A DNA stretch of 64,000 bases, taken from contig JANQQQ010000008.1 of assembly GCA_028284935.1 (NCBI GenBank), forward strand, positions 1 to 64,000. Reading direction: 5' to 3'. The notes beneath the pieces were generated by a model. It did no database searches. It was given only the letters and a program-made list of their open reading frames with translations, and had not been told where the DNA came from. This DNA comes from Croceivirga sp. GTDB taxonomy: Bacteria; Bacteroidota; Bacteroidia; Flavobacteriales; Flavobacteriaceae. Below are positions 27,501 to 36,000 of this stretch, one piece after another; the stretch's first letter is position 1, and each line of letters begins with the position of its first letter. A program made the translations under genes and the position numbers.

Positions 27501-28920
27501 TTTTTCAAAAGGTGATGCCGATGTGTTGCGTAAGGCCATGGGGAAAAAGATTTTTGCGTTACTGCAAAAATTAAAACCACAATTCTTGGATGGGGGCGAA
27601 AAAAATGGACACCCAAGGGAGGTGCTCGAAAAAATTTGGAAAGATTGGGAGGCTTTCGCTTCCTATGCCTTCAATAAGAGCCACTCTACCTGCTATGCCT
27701 ACATTGCGTATCAAACCGCCTACCTGAAGGCCCATTATCCTGCGGAATATATGGCCGCTGTGCTTTCGAATAATATGAATGACATCAAACAGGTGACCTT
27801 TTTTATGGAAGAGGCAAAACGCATGGGCTTGGAGGTTTTGGGACCTGATGTCAATGAATCGTATTACAAGTTTGCGGTAAATAAAGACAATGCCGTGCGT
27901 TTTGGAATGGGTGCCATTAAGGGGGTGGGCCGGTCAGCCGTGGAAGCTATTGTTGAGGATCGAAAGGAAAATGGTTCTTATCGCTCCGTTTTTGATATGG
28001 CCAAGCGCGTTGATTTGCGATCAGCTAATAAAAAGGCTTTCGAAAACTTGGCCCTAGCAGGAGGTTTTGATTCTTTTTCCAATACCCATAGGGCACAATA
28101 TTTCCACCAAGAAGGGGATGGGGGAAGTTTTTTGGAAAAGGTGATTAAGTATGGTGCTAAATATCAAGAGAACCTGAATTCTTCACAGGTAAGCCTTTTT
28201 GGGGATGCCAGTGAGGTTCAAATACCAGAGCCCATTGTGCCGCCTTGCGAGGATTGGGGTACCATGGAAAAACTTCGGCGTGAAAAGGAAGTGGTGGGAA
28301 TCTATATCTCTGGACACCCTTTGGATGATTTTAAAAAGGAAATCAAAGCGTTTTGCAATACCAGTATTTCAGTTTTCAAGGAGGAACTTGAGGGCTATGT
28401 GAACCGTGAACTCACTTTTGCCGGGGTCATTACGGATGTACAACATCGCATTTCCAAAAATGGAAAGGGCTGGGGACTCTTTACTGTTGAAGACTATACG
28501 GACACCCATGAGTTCCGAATTTTTGGGGAGGAATATTTAAAGTTCCGGCACTTTTTAATGATCAACTCCTTCATCCACATCAAAGTTTTTGTTCGTGAAG
28601 GTTGGGTCAATCGTGAAACGGGCAAGAAAGGGGAACCCAGATTGCAGTTCAATGAGTTCAAACAACTTCAGGACGTGATGGATGCCTATGCAAAAAAACT
28701 GACCATAAAACTTGATGTCTCCACCCTTCAGGAAAAGCGGATCCGGGAACTGAAAAATGCCCTGGCCTTGCATAAGGGAAAGCATCCCATAAATTTTATC
28801 ATCTACGAAATGGAAGATGAAATTAAGCTGAACCTATCCAGCAGAAAGCAAAAGGTGAATATAAGCTCCGACCTGTTAAGTGTTTTGGAAGCACAGGAAG
28901 TTCATTACAAGCTCAACTGA
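24532..28920 (+). CDS. dnaE: Replicative DNA polymerase III alpha subunit with fused proofreading exonuclease
   Basis: 1462 residues. The first ~180 residues are a DEDDh 3'-5' exonuclease (IFDTETTGLP, VGQNVDFDINVMG, HNATADVEAT), normally a separate DnaQ subunit. Then come a PHP domain (FVHLHNHSQFSVLQS), the polymerase core with PDIDIDFDDEGRG and YRPGPMEYIP, tandem helix-hairpin-helix elements, and a C-terminal OB fold (LTFAGVITDVQHRI). The exonuclease-DnaE fusion is known in Bacteroidota and marks this as the main replicative polymerase, in contrast to the exonuclease-free copy at 12.6 kb. It is probably transcribed alone, divergent from rpsP. Confidence 0.96.
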   Translation: MYLIFDTETTGLPKNYNAPISDTDNWPRCVQIAWQLHDAMGNLLDHQDYLIQPNGFNIPYESEQIHGISTALAEQDGVPLLEVLGKFNEALAKATFVVGQNVDFDINVMGCEFFREKIQNILQELPVLDTCTEHTAELCKIPGGRGGKFKLPTLTELHEYLFGEPFAEAHNATADVEATTRCFLELLRKKQFTLEQLDVQPNYFEQFSEANPQEIKLIGLRHINLREASKKIADALWQKDTGGVDEVDLQQNIADLADIDFVHLHNHSQFSVLQSTMSTKDLVKLAADHQMPAVALTDHGNMMGAFHFVKEVKAHNKSVREKNKEAEEKGETPTGKEITPIIGCEFFVCEDHSNKSVKDNGYQIVLLAKNKKGYQNLAKMASLAYTDGFYYVPRIDKNIIETYKEDVIALSGNLYGEVPSKLLNIGEKQAEEALLWWKGTFNGDFYLEIMRHGQEDEDRVNQVLLQFAKKYDVKLIASNNTYYGSKKDAEAHDILLCVKDGELVNTPIGRGRGYRYGLPNQEYYFKSSEEMKALFKDVPQAIVNLQEIVDKVEAFDLARDVLLPKFEIPEEFQVPEDLEDGGKRGENAYLRHITYEGAKERYGEITTDIEERIDFELGTIANSGYPGYFLIVEDFIREARNMGVSVGPGRGSAAGSVVAYCLRITNIDPIKYDLLFERFLNPDRVSMPDIDIDFDDEGRGKVMDYVINKYGSNQVAQIITYGTMAAKSSIRDTARVLDLPLNDADRIAKLIPTMGKLGKIFGKEEAELKKKFRADDMLKINELLNIAETDDLEGRTVNMARVLEGSVRNTGIHACGVIITPDDITNFVPVATAKDSDLYVTQFDNSVVEDAGLLKMDFLGLKTLTLIKDTVKIVKARTGLELVPDDFPLDDEKTYELFQRGETVGIFQYESPGMQKHMKSLKPTVFDDLIAMNALYRPGPMEYIPSFIARKHGEEEITYDLPEMEEYLKDTYGITVYQEQVMRLSQKLAGFSKGDADVLRKAMGKKIFALLQKLKPQFLDGGEKNGHPREVLEKIWKDWEAFASYAFNKSHSTCYAYIAYQTAYLKAHYPAEYMAAVLSNNMNDIKQVTFFMEEAKRMGLEVLGPDVNESYYKFAVNKDNAVRFGMGAIKGVGRSAVEAIVEDRKENGSYRSVFDMAKRVDLRSANKKAFENLALAGGFDSFSNTHRAQYFHQEGDGGSFLEKVIKYGAKYQENLNSSQVSLFGDASEVQIPEPIVPPCEDWGTMEKLRREKEVVGIYISGHPLDDFKKEIKAFCNTSISVFKEELEGYVNRELTFAGVITDVQHRISKNGKGWGLFTVEDYTDTHEFRIFGEEYLKFRHFLMINSFIHIKVFVREGWVNRETGKKGEPRLQFNEFKQLQDVMDAYAKKLTIKLDVSTLQEKRIRELKNALALHKGKHPINFIIYEMEDEIKLNLSSRKQKVNISSDLLSVLEAQEVHYKLN

Positions 28921-28991
28921 TATTAGTTTTTCCAATCCCTTGATAATCAAAATAGATACAATAGCAGTAAGGAATCTGGAAGTGATTTGAC

Positions 28992-28999
28992 TAACTTTG
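28992..28999 (+). promoter_or_regulatory. -7 element of trxA promoter
   Basis: TAACTTTG fits TAnnTTTG; no good -33 box is seen 19 nt upstream. Transcription would begin near 29006, which rules out the in-frame start at 28987 and supports the ATG at 29020. Confidence 0.5.
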
Positions 29000-29019
29000 C
29001 GAATTATAAATACACAGAT

Positions 29020-29337
29020 ATGGCACTAGAAATAACAGATGCAACTTTTGATGAGGTAGTTTTAAAAAGCGATAAACCGGTAATGGTGGATTTTTGGGCA
29101 GCATGGTGTGGTCCTTGTCGTATGGTGGGGCCCATCATTGAGGAAGTAAGTCAGGAATATGACGGTAAGGCTGTGGTTGGTAAGGTAGATGTGGATGCCA
29201 ATCAACAGTTTGCGGCCAAATATGGGGTTAGAAATATCCCAACGGTATTGGTATTTAAAGGCGGTGAAATTGTAAGCCGTCAGGTAGGGGTTTCTCCGAA
29301 GAAAGCCTATACCGAAGCAATAGACGCCGTTTTGTAG
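29020..29337 (+). CDS. trxA: Thioredoxin
   Basis: 105 residues with the active site WCGPC (Cys30/Cys33) in FWAAWCGPCRMVGPI and the cis-Pro segment VRNIPTV. It is a cytoplasmic dithiol reductant. The frame is open from 28987, but the ATG at 29020 gives the standard thioredoxin N-terminus (MALEITDATF) and lies downstream of the likely -7 element. A clear terminator separates it from the DUF58 gene. Confidence 0.96.
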   Translation: MALEITDATFDEVVLKSDKPVMVDFWAAWCGPCRMVGPIIEEVSQEYDGKAVVGKVDVDANQQFAAKYGVRNIPTVLVFKGGEIVSRQVGVSPKKAYTEAIDAVL

Positions 29338-29362
29338 AAAGCATCCGTTACGTTAAATTTTA

Positions 29363-29392
29363 AAAAAGGTCTGGTGCAAGCCAGACCTTTTT
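29363..29392 (+). terminator. Terminator after trxA
   Basis: A 7-bp GC-rich stem (29368-29374 with 29381-29387), a 6-nt loop, A-tract before and T-tract after (29388-29392). Confidence 0.85.
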
Positions 29393-29410
29393 GATTTATC
29401 TTCGATTGTA

Positions 29411-30340
29411 ATGGAAGTGAACTCCGAACTTAATAAAGCCCCTTTATTTCAAAACCTTGAACTTTTGGCCGGTCAGGTGGTTGAGGGTTTTATAAGCGGT
29501 ATCCATAAAAGTCCCTTCCATGGCTTTTCTGCCGAGTTCGCGGAACACAAGATTTATAATACTGGGGAGAGCACCAAACACATTGATTGGAAGCTCTTTG
29601 CACGTACCGATAAACTGTATACCAAGCGTTACGAAGAGGAGACCAATCTTCGTTGTCATATGATTTTGGACAATTCCGCCTCGATGTATTATCCCGAGGT
29701 CAACCATCTTTCTTTGGATCATTTGAACAAAATCGGTTTTGGGGCTTTGGCCATTGCAGCTTTGATGCATCTTCTCAAGAAGCAACGGGATGCGGTAGGG
29801 CTAAGTGTTTATGGGGAAACCAATAGTTTTTATGCTCCGGAAAAAAGCAGCGAGAGGCATTTTCAGATGTTGCTTTCCCAATTAAATCGTCTGGTTTTGG
29901 AAACCACTGGGGAAAAACGAACGAGAACGTATCATTTTTTGCACCATATTGCCGAAAAAATCCATCGACGAAGCCTCATTTTTGTCTTTTCAGATATGTT
30001 CCAAACCGAGGTGGAGGAGGAAAAACTTTTCGAAGCGTTGCGACATTTAAAATATAATAAACACGAAATCGTCCTTTTCCATTTATTAGATTCCGATTTG
30101 GAAACGCAGTTTAATTTTGACAATGCCCCCAAACGATTTATTGATGTGGAAACCGGTCAACATATCGACTTGCATGCTCAAAATATCCGTGAGGCGTATA
30201 GGACTGGCATTCAAGGGTATTTAAAAGCATTGAAGCTCAAATGCATGCAATACAAAATACGATACGTTGAGGTGGACATACGGTCTAATTTTTCTACGGT
30301 TTTGAATACCTTTTTGGTGGAACGGCAAAAATTTGTTTGA
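29411..30340 (+). CDS. DUF58 (vWA-like) protein
   Basis: 309 residues. It has the DUF58 core GESTKHIDWKLFARTDKLYTKRY and a MIDAS-like metal-binding motif D-x-S-x-S (Asp87, Ser89, Ser91 in LDNSASM). No membrane segment is present. DUF58 proteins often stand with MoxR ATPases as a chaperone-like pair, but no MoxR gene is in the adjacent sequence. It ends 118 bp before tRNA-Asp. Confidence 0.9.
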   Translation: MEVNSELNKAPLFQNLELLAGQVVEGFISGIHKSPFHGFSAEFAEHKIYNTGESTKHIDWKLFARTDKLYTKRYEEETNLRCHMILDNSASMYYPEVNHLSLDHLNKIGFGALAIAALMHLLKKQRDAVGLSVYGETNSFYAPEKSSERHFQMLLSQLNRLVLETTGEKRTRTYHFLHHIAEKIHRRSLIFVFSDMFQTEVEEEKLFEALRHLKYNKHEIVLFHLLDSDLETQFNFDNAPKRFIDVETGQHIDLHAQNIREAYRTGIQGYLKALKLKCMQYKIRYVEVDIRSNFSTVLNTFLVERQKFV

Positions 30341-30351
30341 TGGAAAAAAGT

Positions 30352-30383
30352 TTTGTCGAAACCGAAAGATGTGGGTATATTTG
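30352..30383 (+). promoter_or_regulatory. Promoter of tRNA-Asp
   Basis: TTTG (30352-30355), a 20-nt spacer and TATATTTG (30376-30383) match the Bacteroidota sigma-A consensus closely. The element lies 75 bp upstream of the mature tRNA. Confidence 0.7.
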
Positions 30384-30458
30384 CCCTCGCTTTGCAAAAA
30401 GTGGTTGAACAAGATTTGAATTCCGCTGTCGCGGAAGTCTTTGTAAGATAAAATCATT

Positions 30459-30535
30459 GGTCTGGTAGTTCAGTTGGTTAGAATACCTGCCTGTCACGCA
30501 GGGGGTCGCGGGTTCGAGTCCCGTCCAGACCGCCA
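30459..30535 (+). tRNA. tRNA-Asp (anticodon GTC)
   Basis: Complete cloverleaf: acceptor stem 30459-30465 with 30525-30531, anticodon GTC at 30493-30495, and encoded CCA at 30533-30535. It is the insertion target of the 25.9-kb element: its bases from 30487 on are repeated exactly at 56372-56421. Confidence 0.97.
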
Positions 30536-30536
30536 A
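30487..30536 (+). repeat. attL: 50-bp direct repeat in tRNA-Asp
   Basis: Runs from the anticodon stem to one base past the CCA and is identical to 56372-56421. Similarity continues with few mismatches for about 40 bp more, including the tRNA terminator. The tRNA at this end is intact. Confidence 0.95.
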
Positions 30537-30545
30537 TAAAATCAA

Positions 30546-30571
30546 GCCCTCACATCTGTGAGGGCTTTTTT
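30546..30571 (+). terminator. Terminator of tRNA-Asp
   Basis: Perfect 8-bp stem (30546-30553 with 30558-30565), 4-nt loop and six T. A near-identical hairpin follows attR at 56431. Confidence 0.9.
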
Positions 30572-30582
30572 ATTTTACTCAG

Positions 30583-30592
30583 TTGCACGCAA
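30583..30592 (+). promoter_or_regulatory. Candidate integrase arm-type site (left)
   Basis: TTGCACGCAA occurs here, 47 bp inside attL, and again at 56261-56270 inside attR, next to a palindrome built from the same sequence. Arm-type binding sites of tyrosine integrases are expected in such positions. Confidence 0.5.
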
Positions 30593-30634
30593 ATTATTTT
30601 TTCATGCAAACCTCAAAAATTTACCTAGCTCCCT

Positions 30635-31549
30635 TTAAACCCGCTCAATAGACACGAAATCATCATTTTCATTTTTTTCTAGAGTTTTCTCTAAAGTGAA
30701 TATGAACTTGTTGAGCTCTCTATTTAAAATCAACTTGTAATCATCGGTTTGATTTTTATAATCGTTTGGAAGTAAATTAGAAATCGCATGGTCTATTCCT
30801 GTCAATGTTGTAGGGAAATCCAATAAAATGAGTTGTCCATTCTCAATTTTGACATCCACATGCACATTTCTAACCCTTCCGGTGGAACCGAATGAAATTT
30901 TCTCAACCCCAATTTTGTTTTGGATTTTTTGGAATGCCATATTCAAATCATTGGGAAGGGTTTTCGGTACCATAATTTTAAACTTACAATTCTTATACAA
31001 TTGATTTTTGAATTCGAATCCTTTATTGGTGATAAAGTGTTCGCAAACGTACTTAACAAAGTTCTCGTAATATGCATAGGCTAATGTACTCGAAGGAAAA
31101 AAGTTCATATCTGTTTCACTGGAATTTTGAAACATCTGCTTTATCTCTTCTACTTTGTCTGCAAGGTTACTTTTGTTGAACATTGCCAACTTGATACCTC
31201 CTAAATCGCTGGGAATTTTAACCGTATCATCTACAAGAAAAGCACATTTATCCAATCCTAATCGACCGGTAAAGAGGCCCAATTCGAACAGAACATTGTC
31301 ACGGGCTTGAAGCATTTCCTTTCCCCTATAATCTACCTTGTCATCAGGGGAACCGATTAAAATCCCGTAATCAAACTTTAGCGTTGCCGTCAACAAATTC
31401 GATAAGAAATTGCGATTTAGTTTAAAAATCGATTTATTCCATAAAGCTTCATCCCAAATAATCACTTCAAAATCTTGTTGTAAAATTGCCTTTACAATCT
31501 TTGCCGTACCCAATTCCTCGCTTGAGCTTCCTATAAATATTCTTTTCAC
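30635..31549 (-). CDS. TIR-STING effector of a CBASS system
   Basis: 304 residues. Residues 1-125 are a TIR-like domain of the Cap12 type (FIGSSSEE at the start, RDNVLFELGLFTGRLG with the presumed catalytic Glu89), expected to cleave NAD+. Residues 150-304 fit a prokaryotic STING domain. SSTLAYAYYENFVKYV opens the first helix, then come GRVRNV (Arg225/Arg227) and DFPTTL (Asp244, Thr248), matching the Arg/Asp/Thr set that binds c-di-GMP in bacterial STING. The start is a GTG overlapping the CD-NTase stop (GTGA). Known TIR-STING proteins polymerise on the cyclic dinucleotide and deplete NAD+ in infected cells; that behaviour is inferred here. Lower A+T-rich codon use suits its mobile context. 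Confidence 0.85.
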   Translation of the reverse strand: MKRIFIGSSSEELGTAKIVKAILQQDFEVIIWDEALWNKSIFKLNRNFLSNLLTATLKFDYGILIGSPDDKVDYRGKEMLQARDNVLFELGLFTGRLGLDKCAFLVDDTVKIPSDLGGIKLAMFNKSNLADKVEEIKQMFQNSSETDMNFFPSSTLAYAYYENFVKYVCEHFITNKGFEFKNQLYKNCKFKIMVPKTLPNDLNMAFQKIQNKIGVEKISFGSTGRVRNVHVDVKIENGQLILLDFPTTLTGIDHAISNLLPNDYKNQTDDYKLILNRELNKFIFTLEKTLEKNENDDFVSIERV

Positions 31550-32622
31550 GATAAAAATCTTTTAACCAAACTATCCTTCAACAGGTCTTTAATAATTATA
31601 TCCAATTCGTTTAGTATCAACTTTAATTGGGTAATCTTTTCGGGCTTATCTCTGAAGATGAATTCTGAATTGTCGATAGATCGAATGTTGTCTCGATAAA
31701 CCGAATCCACGGCAATCTTCGATAGTTCTTCATATAGTACATGAACCAACTCATCATAGGACTTATCAAAGTATTTGATTTTGTCGATGTTATAACAGAC
31801 GGAGGATATATCAAAGCTGGAGAAATCTATCTGGATATCGGCATCTGCTTTGATCGTTTTTAAAAAGCGAATCATTTTCTTCAGTCGTCCGTTTACCTGG
31901 GAATCCTTAGTGTTAAGAAAATGGATTTTCAAAAATGGAAAATCCACCTTGAGACGTCGGTTCTTTTTCTTATCGTAGATTTGAATACCCTTCTGGTACT
32001 CATTGCCATCCATAACCGCAGTGACACTTTTATACCATGAAGCGGTCACCACATCCACCATCCTTTTAGGACTGGTTAGGTTCACTTCGATAGATTTTGC
32101 TTTGGCATTATTAACCTCTTTATATACCCTAGAAAGAAGTTCCTCGGCATTTTGCCTTATCTTTTTTAAGTTCTCAGTGGCGTCACCCGAATAAGGCATA
32201 GCGTTAATTACTTCATTCAATCTTGTCCTCTGGTAGTAACTTAAATCCGCTCTCAAGCTTGCATTGGTAAATGCTGACATGCTTTCGTGGGAATAAAAAC
32301 TGCCTGAAATTTGAACCAAGTCAATATCACTGTATCCTTTAATATGGGTGTTTGATGGAACAGAACCTTGATATTCATAGTCTAAATTCGGATAAGTGTT
32401 CTTTAAATGAAACTTTACCTTGTTACCTGCCTCAAAGGTGTTCTTAGTGTAAACGGGTTCGACTCCCTGCATTGCCCGCTTAATGTAAACAAGCACTTTC
32501 CTATCATAGAGAGTTCGAAGTTCCGCGCTGAACGATTTTTCTAATAGTACAGATTCATCAATTGCTCCTGGATTTGATCGTTCCTTTACCCTTTGTATGA
32601 GTTTTTCATAGTTTTTTGTCAT
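31546..32622 (-). CDS. CD-NTase (cGAS/DncV-like nucleotidyltransferase) of CBASS
   Basis: 358 residues. The polymerase-beta-type active site is seen as GS (86-87), Asp99-x-Asp101 in GYSDIDLV, and a third carboxylate Asp190 in KRMVDVVTAS. This is the arrangement of cGAS/DncV-like enzymes that make cyclic oligonucleotides. Its partner is a TIR-STING, so the product is probably c-di-GMP, as in known Bacteroidota TIR-STING systems. It starts 4 bp after the DUF2188 gene and overlaps the effector by 4 bp, so the three form one operon. No ubiquitin-like Cap2/Cap3 genes are present (type I-like CBASS). Confidence 0.88.
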   Translation of the reverse strand: MTKNYEKLIQRVKERSNPGAIDESVLLEKSFSAELRTLYDRKVLVYIKRAMQGVEPVYTKNTFEAGNKVKFHLKNTYPNLDYEYQGSVPSNTHIKGYSDIDLVQISGSFYSHESMSAFTNASLRADLSYYQRTRLNEVINAMPYSGDATENLKKIRQNAEELLSRVYKEVNNAKAKSIEVNLTSPKRMVDVVTASWYKSVTAVMDGNEYQKGIQIYDKKKNRRLKVDFPFLKIHFLNTKDSQVNGRLKKMIRFLKTIKADADIQIDFSSFDISSVCYNIDKIKYFDKSYDELVHVLYEELSKIAVDSVYRDNIRSIDNSEFIFRDKPEKITQLKLILNELDIIIKDLLKDSLVKRFLS

Positions 32623-32626
32623 AGCA

Positions 32627-32857
32627 TTATCCTTTTGATTTTCTGGGGTCTTTTGATCTCGGATACGTTCGTTCTTCCTGAAAGCCTCCTTTGTTTTTAT
32701 GTATTTTCAATGACCCTCCTCCTTGTTCGGTGATGAAGTCCCGCGCTTCTTTGATAGCTTCCGGTTTATTAGCATCAATGACTTTAGATGCTCGTTGGGC
32801 ATTTTCCTTTTTGAGTTTATAAACCCCATCTTCGTGTACTAAATGAAAATTTTTCAT
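32627..32857 (-). CDS. Small DUF2188-like protein heading the CBASS operon
   Basis: 76 residues: MKNFHLVHEDGVYKLK, a helix rich in Ala/Lys, then GGGSLKIHKNKGGFQEERTYPRSKDP. This is the pattern of DUF2188 proteins, small basic proteins of unknown role. It is the first gene after a TGCA-N7-TGCA box and is separated from the CD-NTase by 4 bp. It may be a regulator or accessory part of the CBASS. The family call is made from motif memory. Confidence 0.75.
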   Translation of the reverse strand: MKNFHLVHEDGVYKLKKENAQRASKVIDANKPEAIKEARDFITEQGGGSLKIHKNKGGFQEERTYPRSKDPRKSKG

Positions 32858-32924
32858 CTTTCATAGTATTTTATTAACGCCATCTTTTTTGGGTGCTGGC
32901 AATTGAACCCCTATTGAACCGATA

Positions 32925-32960
32925 CAAAGATGATACGAATGTGTGCAACCTATCTGCACA
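32925..32960 (-). promoter_or_regulatory. Operator/promoter of the CBASS operon (TGCA-N7-TGCA)
   Basis: The box is 32944-32958, extended to a 6-bp inverted repeat TGTGCA/TGCACA (32942-32960). On the minus strand, 11 nt after it, stands CATCTTTG (32932-32925), one base off the -7 consensus. The same layout occurs before three other gene groups of the element (39.25, 45.45 and 46.52 kb). Confidence 0.65.
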
Positions 32961-33008
32961 GATGGCATTAAAGAAATATGGTGCTAGTTTTGCTGTAAGA
33001 AATACGAC

Positions 33009-36000
33009 TTAAACAGATTGGCTTTCGTTTAAATCAGCGATAATTTTGAAGATAGTATCGGTTTGGGATTCATCAAATATACCGTCAACGCCCATAGAGT
33101 GGTAATTTCTAAACGGGGAGTCGTAGAGTTTACTTGGGTCTATTTTCCCATTTTTTGTCAGGAAGAGTTTGATAGTATCCAAAAATTGAATTTGCACCGA
33201 ATTCAGTTGGTATCTATTGATGAAATCCGCGAATGCCTTGTCAACTCTTTCAGCGGAGAGACCCATCAATGAAATTATGAACTGAACAAGGTTTAACTGT
33301 TCACCAATCTCCCTTTCAATTTCCTCTTTTTTGATGCCATCGGAAAAAAGAATGGCTTCTAAAGACAGTAGTTCGCTTTCTGTTATGGTCTTACCCTGTC
33401 GTATCCTTGATATGGTCAAGTTGTCTTTATTGGCGCGAATCAACTCCTTTAGTCGGTGTAAGTTGTTGGTAAATGGTGAATCGAAAGTAATCGGTGGCTC
33501 ATTGACATAATCATTGGTAGTAACCTGACTCTCGTCCAAACTATCCTCGAAGTCCGTAGTCACATATTTTTGATCGGTAGGATCAATGTATTTGACCAAA
33601 TCCCTGATTCCCCTTCTTATTTGTTCTAAATGCGTTATCCCATCAAATCTCCAGAAGGTTTCGTCCAAAGGCTTTTTTATGATTTCCTCCTTCTCCTTTA
33701 CTTCCGGAATGGTCATTTTCTTTAATAGTTTCTTTGAAATGATGGCAACTTTAGAAATTGGCACAGTAAAAACGGAAACAAATTCTTTTCTATCTGGCGT
33801 TTCCAAACCCTTAATCATCAGGGTAAACAAAAGTTTGTCATAGAAACGCGCCATATCAGTATTGCCTTTAGCTGGCTTTACCAATGGAGCCAAAGTTTCC
33901 TCGATTATTTTTATGTCTTTCTTGGATAAGTGGTTCCAAAGTTCACGATTTTCGCTACCATATTCCAAAACTGTTTGCATTCGCATCTTGACGTCAAATC
34001 TATCTTTATCCAGTTTTGAGATTTCCGAATGCAGCGTGTTTAATAGTTCTGTTCTGAATTGCTGTAAGTCTTCGTCTTCGACAAAAGCCTCTGTCTTTAA
34101 GTATTCTGCCAATCGCAGTTTTAAGGCATAAACGACTTCGGTCAAACTTTTTTGGGAGCTGGTTTCTATGCCTTCGGGATTTTCTCTAAAAAACTCAAAA
34201 TTGCCACATAAGTCGAATATCAAGAATCGTTCTTTGTCCTTGCCTAAACCAAATAGATCTGGTCGCAGACGTGAACCCCTACCTATCATCTGCCAAAATT
34301 TGGCATAGGATTTCACGGGTTTGTAAAATACGAGGTTAACGCAGCTCGGAGCATCGATTCCTGTGTCCATCATATCAACCGATATAGCTATTTGGGGCAA
34401 ACGGTCTTTTTCCTCATCACAAAACCGCCGAATAAATTCCTCGGCCTTGGGTTCGCCATGGGTAATAACCTTTACATAATCGTTTCCAAAAAGTTCTTTG
34501 TCCAATTCCAGAAAAGTATCTTTTAGAAACCGTGCATGCTTTTTATTCCGAGCAAAAAAAATGGTCTTTCCCAATTCATCACCACTACGTTTTTTGATTC
34601 CGTTCTTAAGAATAAATTGTAGAGTTTTTATGGTGGTGTCCTTGTTGAAAAGCCATTGATACAATTCATTGGATGAAATCCACTCGTTGCCTATCGCTTT
34701 TTCCCCATCCAATATTTCCTCTTCAAACTCTTCTTTTTCTTCATCAGAAAGTTCATCATACCGAATACCTTCCCGTAGAAATTTGGTAGGAGCCGATACT
34801 GTTCGGTAGGGCACCAGATGTTTATTGGAGACGCCTTCTTGAAAAGTATATGCATCGGTAGGGGACTTGTCCGCTAGGCCAAAAATGGCATAGGTATTTC
34901 TATCGATACTGTTCTTCGGTGTAGCCGTGAGTCCCAAAAACAAGGCGTCAAAATATTCAAAAATTGCTTGGTACTTTTTATATATCGAGCGGTGTGCCTC
35001 ATCAATGATTATCAAGTCAAAATGTCCCACCCCATAAAAACGTTGCTCACCATCTTTTGAACTATCAATCAAACCCATCATGGTTTGATACGTGGAAAAA
35101 GCAAAGCGGGCATCGGGATTGTCCTTTTCCTCCAAAAGATTCACGCTAGAATGTTCGGGAAGAAATTTCATAAAGTTGTTTTTGGCTTGACTGACCAGGC
35201 TTTTTCGGTCGGCTAAAAAAAGTATGCGTTTCACCCAATTGGCCTCCAACATCATTTTTGAAAGTGCAATGGATGTCCTGGTCTTTCCGGTTCCCGTGGC
35301 CAAAACCAATAGCGCACCACGGTTTGTTCCTATAAGTTTGCCCGTAGTCTTATCCGTTCCTGCAAAATGTTCGGCTATACTTTTAATGGATCGCAACTGG
35401 TAGAGCCTTCCCGCAATTAACTCATCTACTTCTGCGGTTCTGATATCGGCACGATGGTCACGACGATACATCAGGGTTTGTAGTTCCGCTTTGGTGTAAA
35501 AACCATTAACAGGTCTAGATCTTTTATAGAACTGGTCGTCCCAGAGGTAGGTCTCAAAACCATTGCTATAATACATCACAGGTCTTCTGCCGTACATTTT
35601 CTCCAAACTATCGGCGTACAGTTGGGCTTGGTTTTCGCCTTTGCTGACACTTTCCAACGTTTTTTTGGCTTCTACCAATGCCAAGGGCAGGCCATCATCA
35701 TCCCATAATACATAATCTACATACCCGGTTTCGGAAACATTAGTTGATTTGGGCATGTACTGGACCTTAAATTCTGTATCCTTTGCCCCGGCCAAATCCC
35801 ACCCTGCTTCACGCAATAGTACGTCGATAAAATATTTTCGGGTTTCATATTCGTTTCGAGGATGTTGCACTTCGTCCTGTGCATTGGCAAGAATTTTATT
35901 CTCCTCTATTTGCTGTTGTAAGGCTTCCAGTTGTTTTTTGAACAGCGCGTTCTTTTCCTCTAACTCCCTGTTCTTTTCAGCCGTTTCCTCCAACTTTTTT

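Noticed and set aside
30635-32622. Pycsar system
   Set aside because: The cyclase gene has the GS...DxD nucleotidyltransferase active site, not an adenylate-cyclase-type pyrimidine cyclase; this is CBASS.
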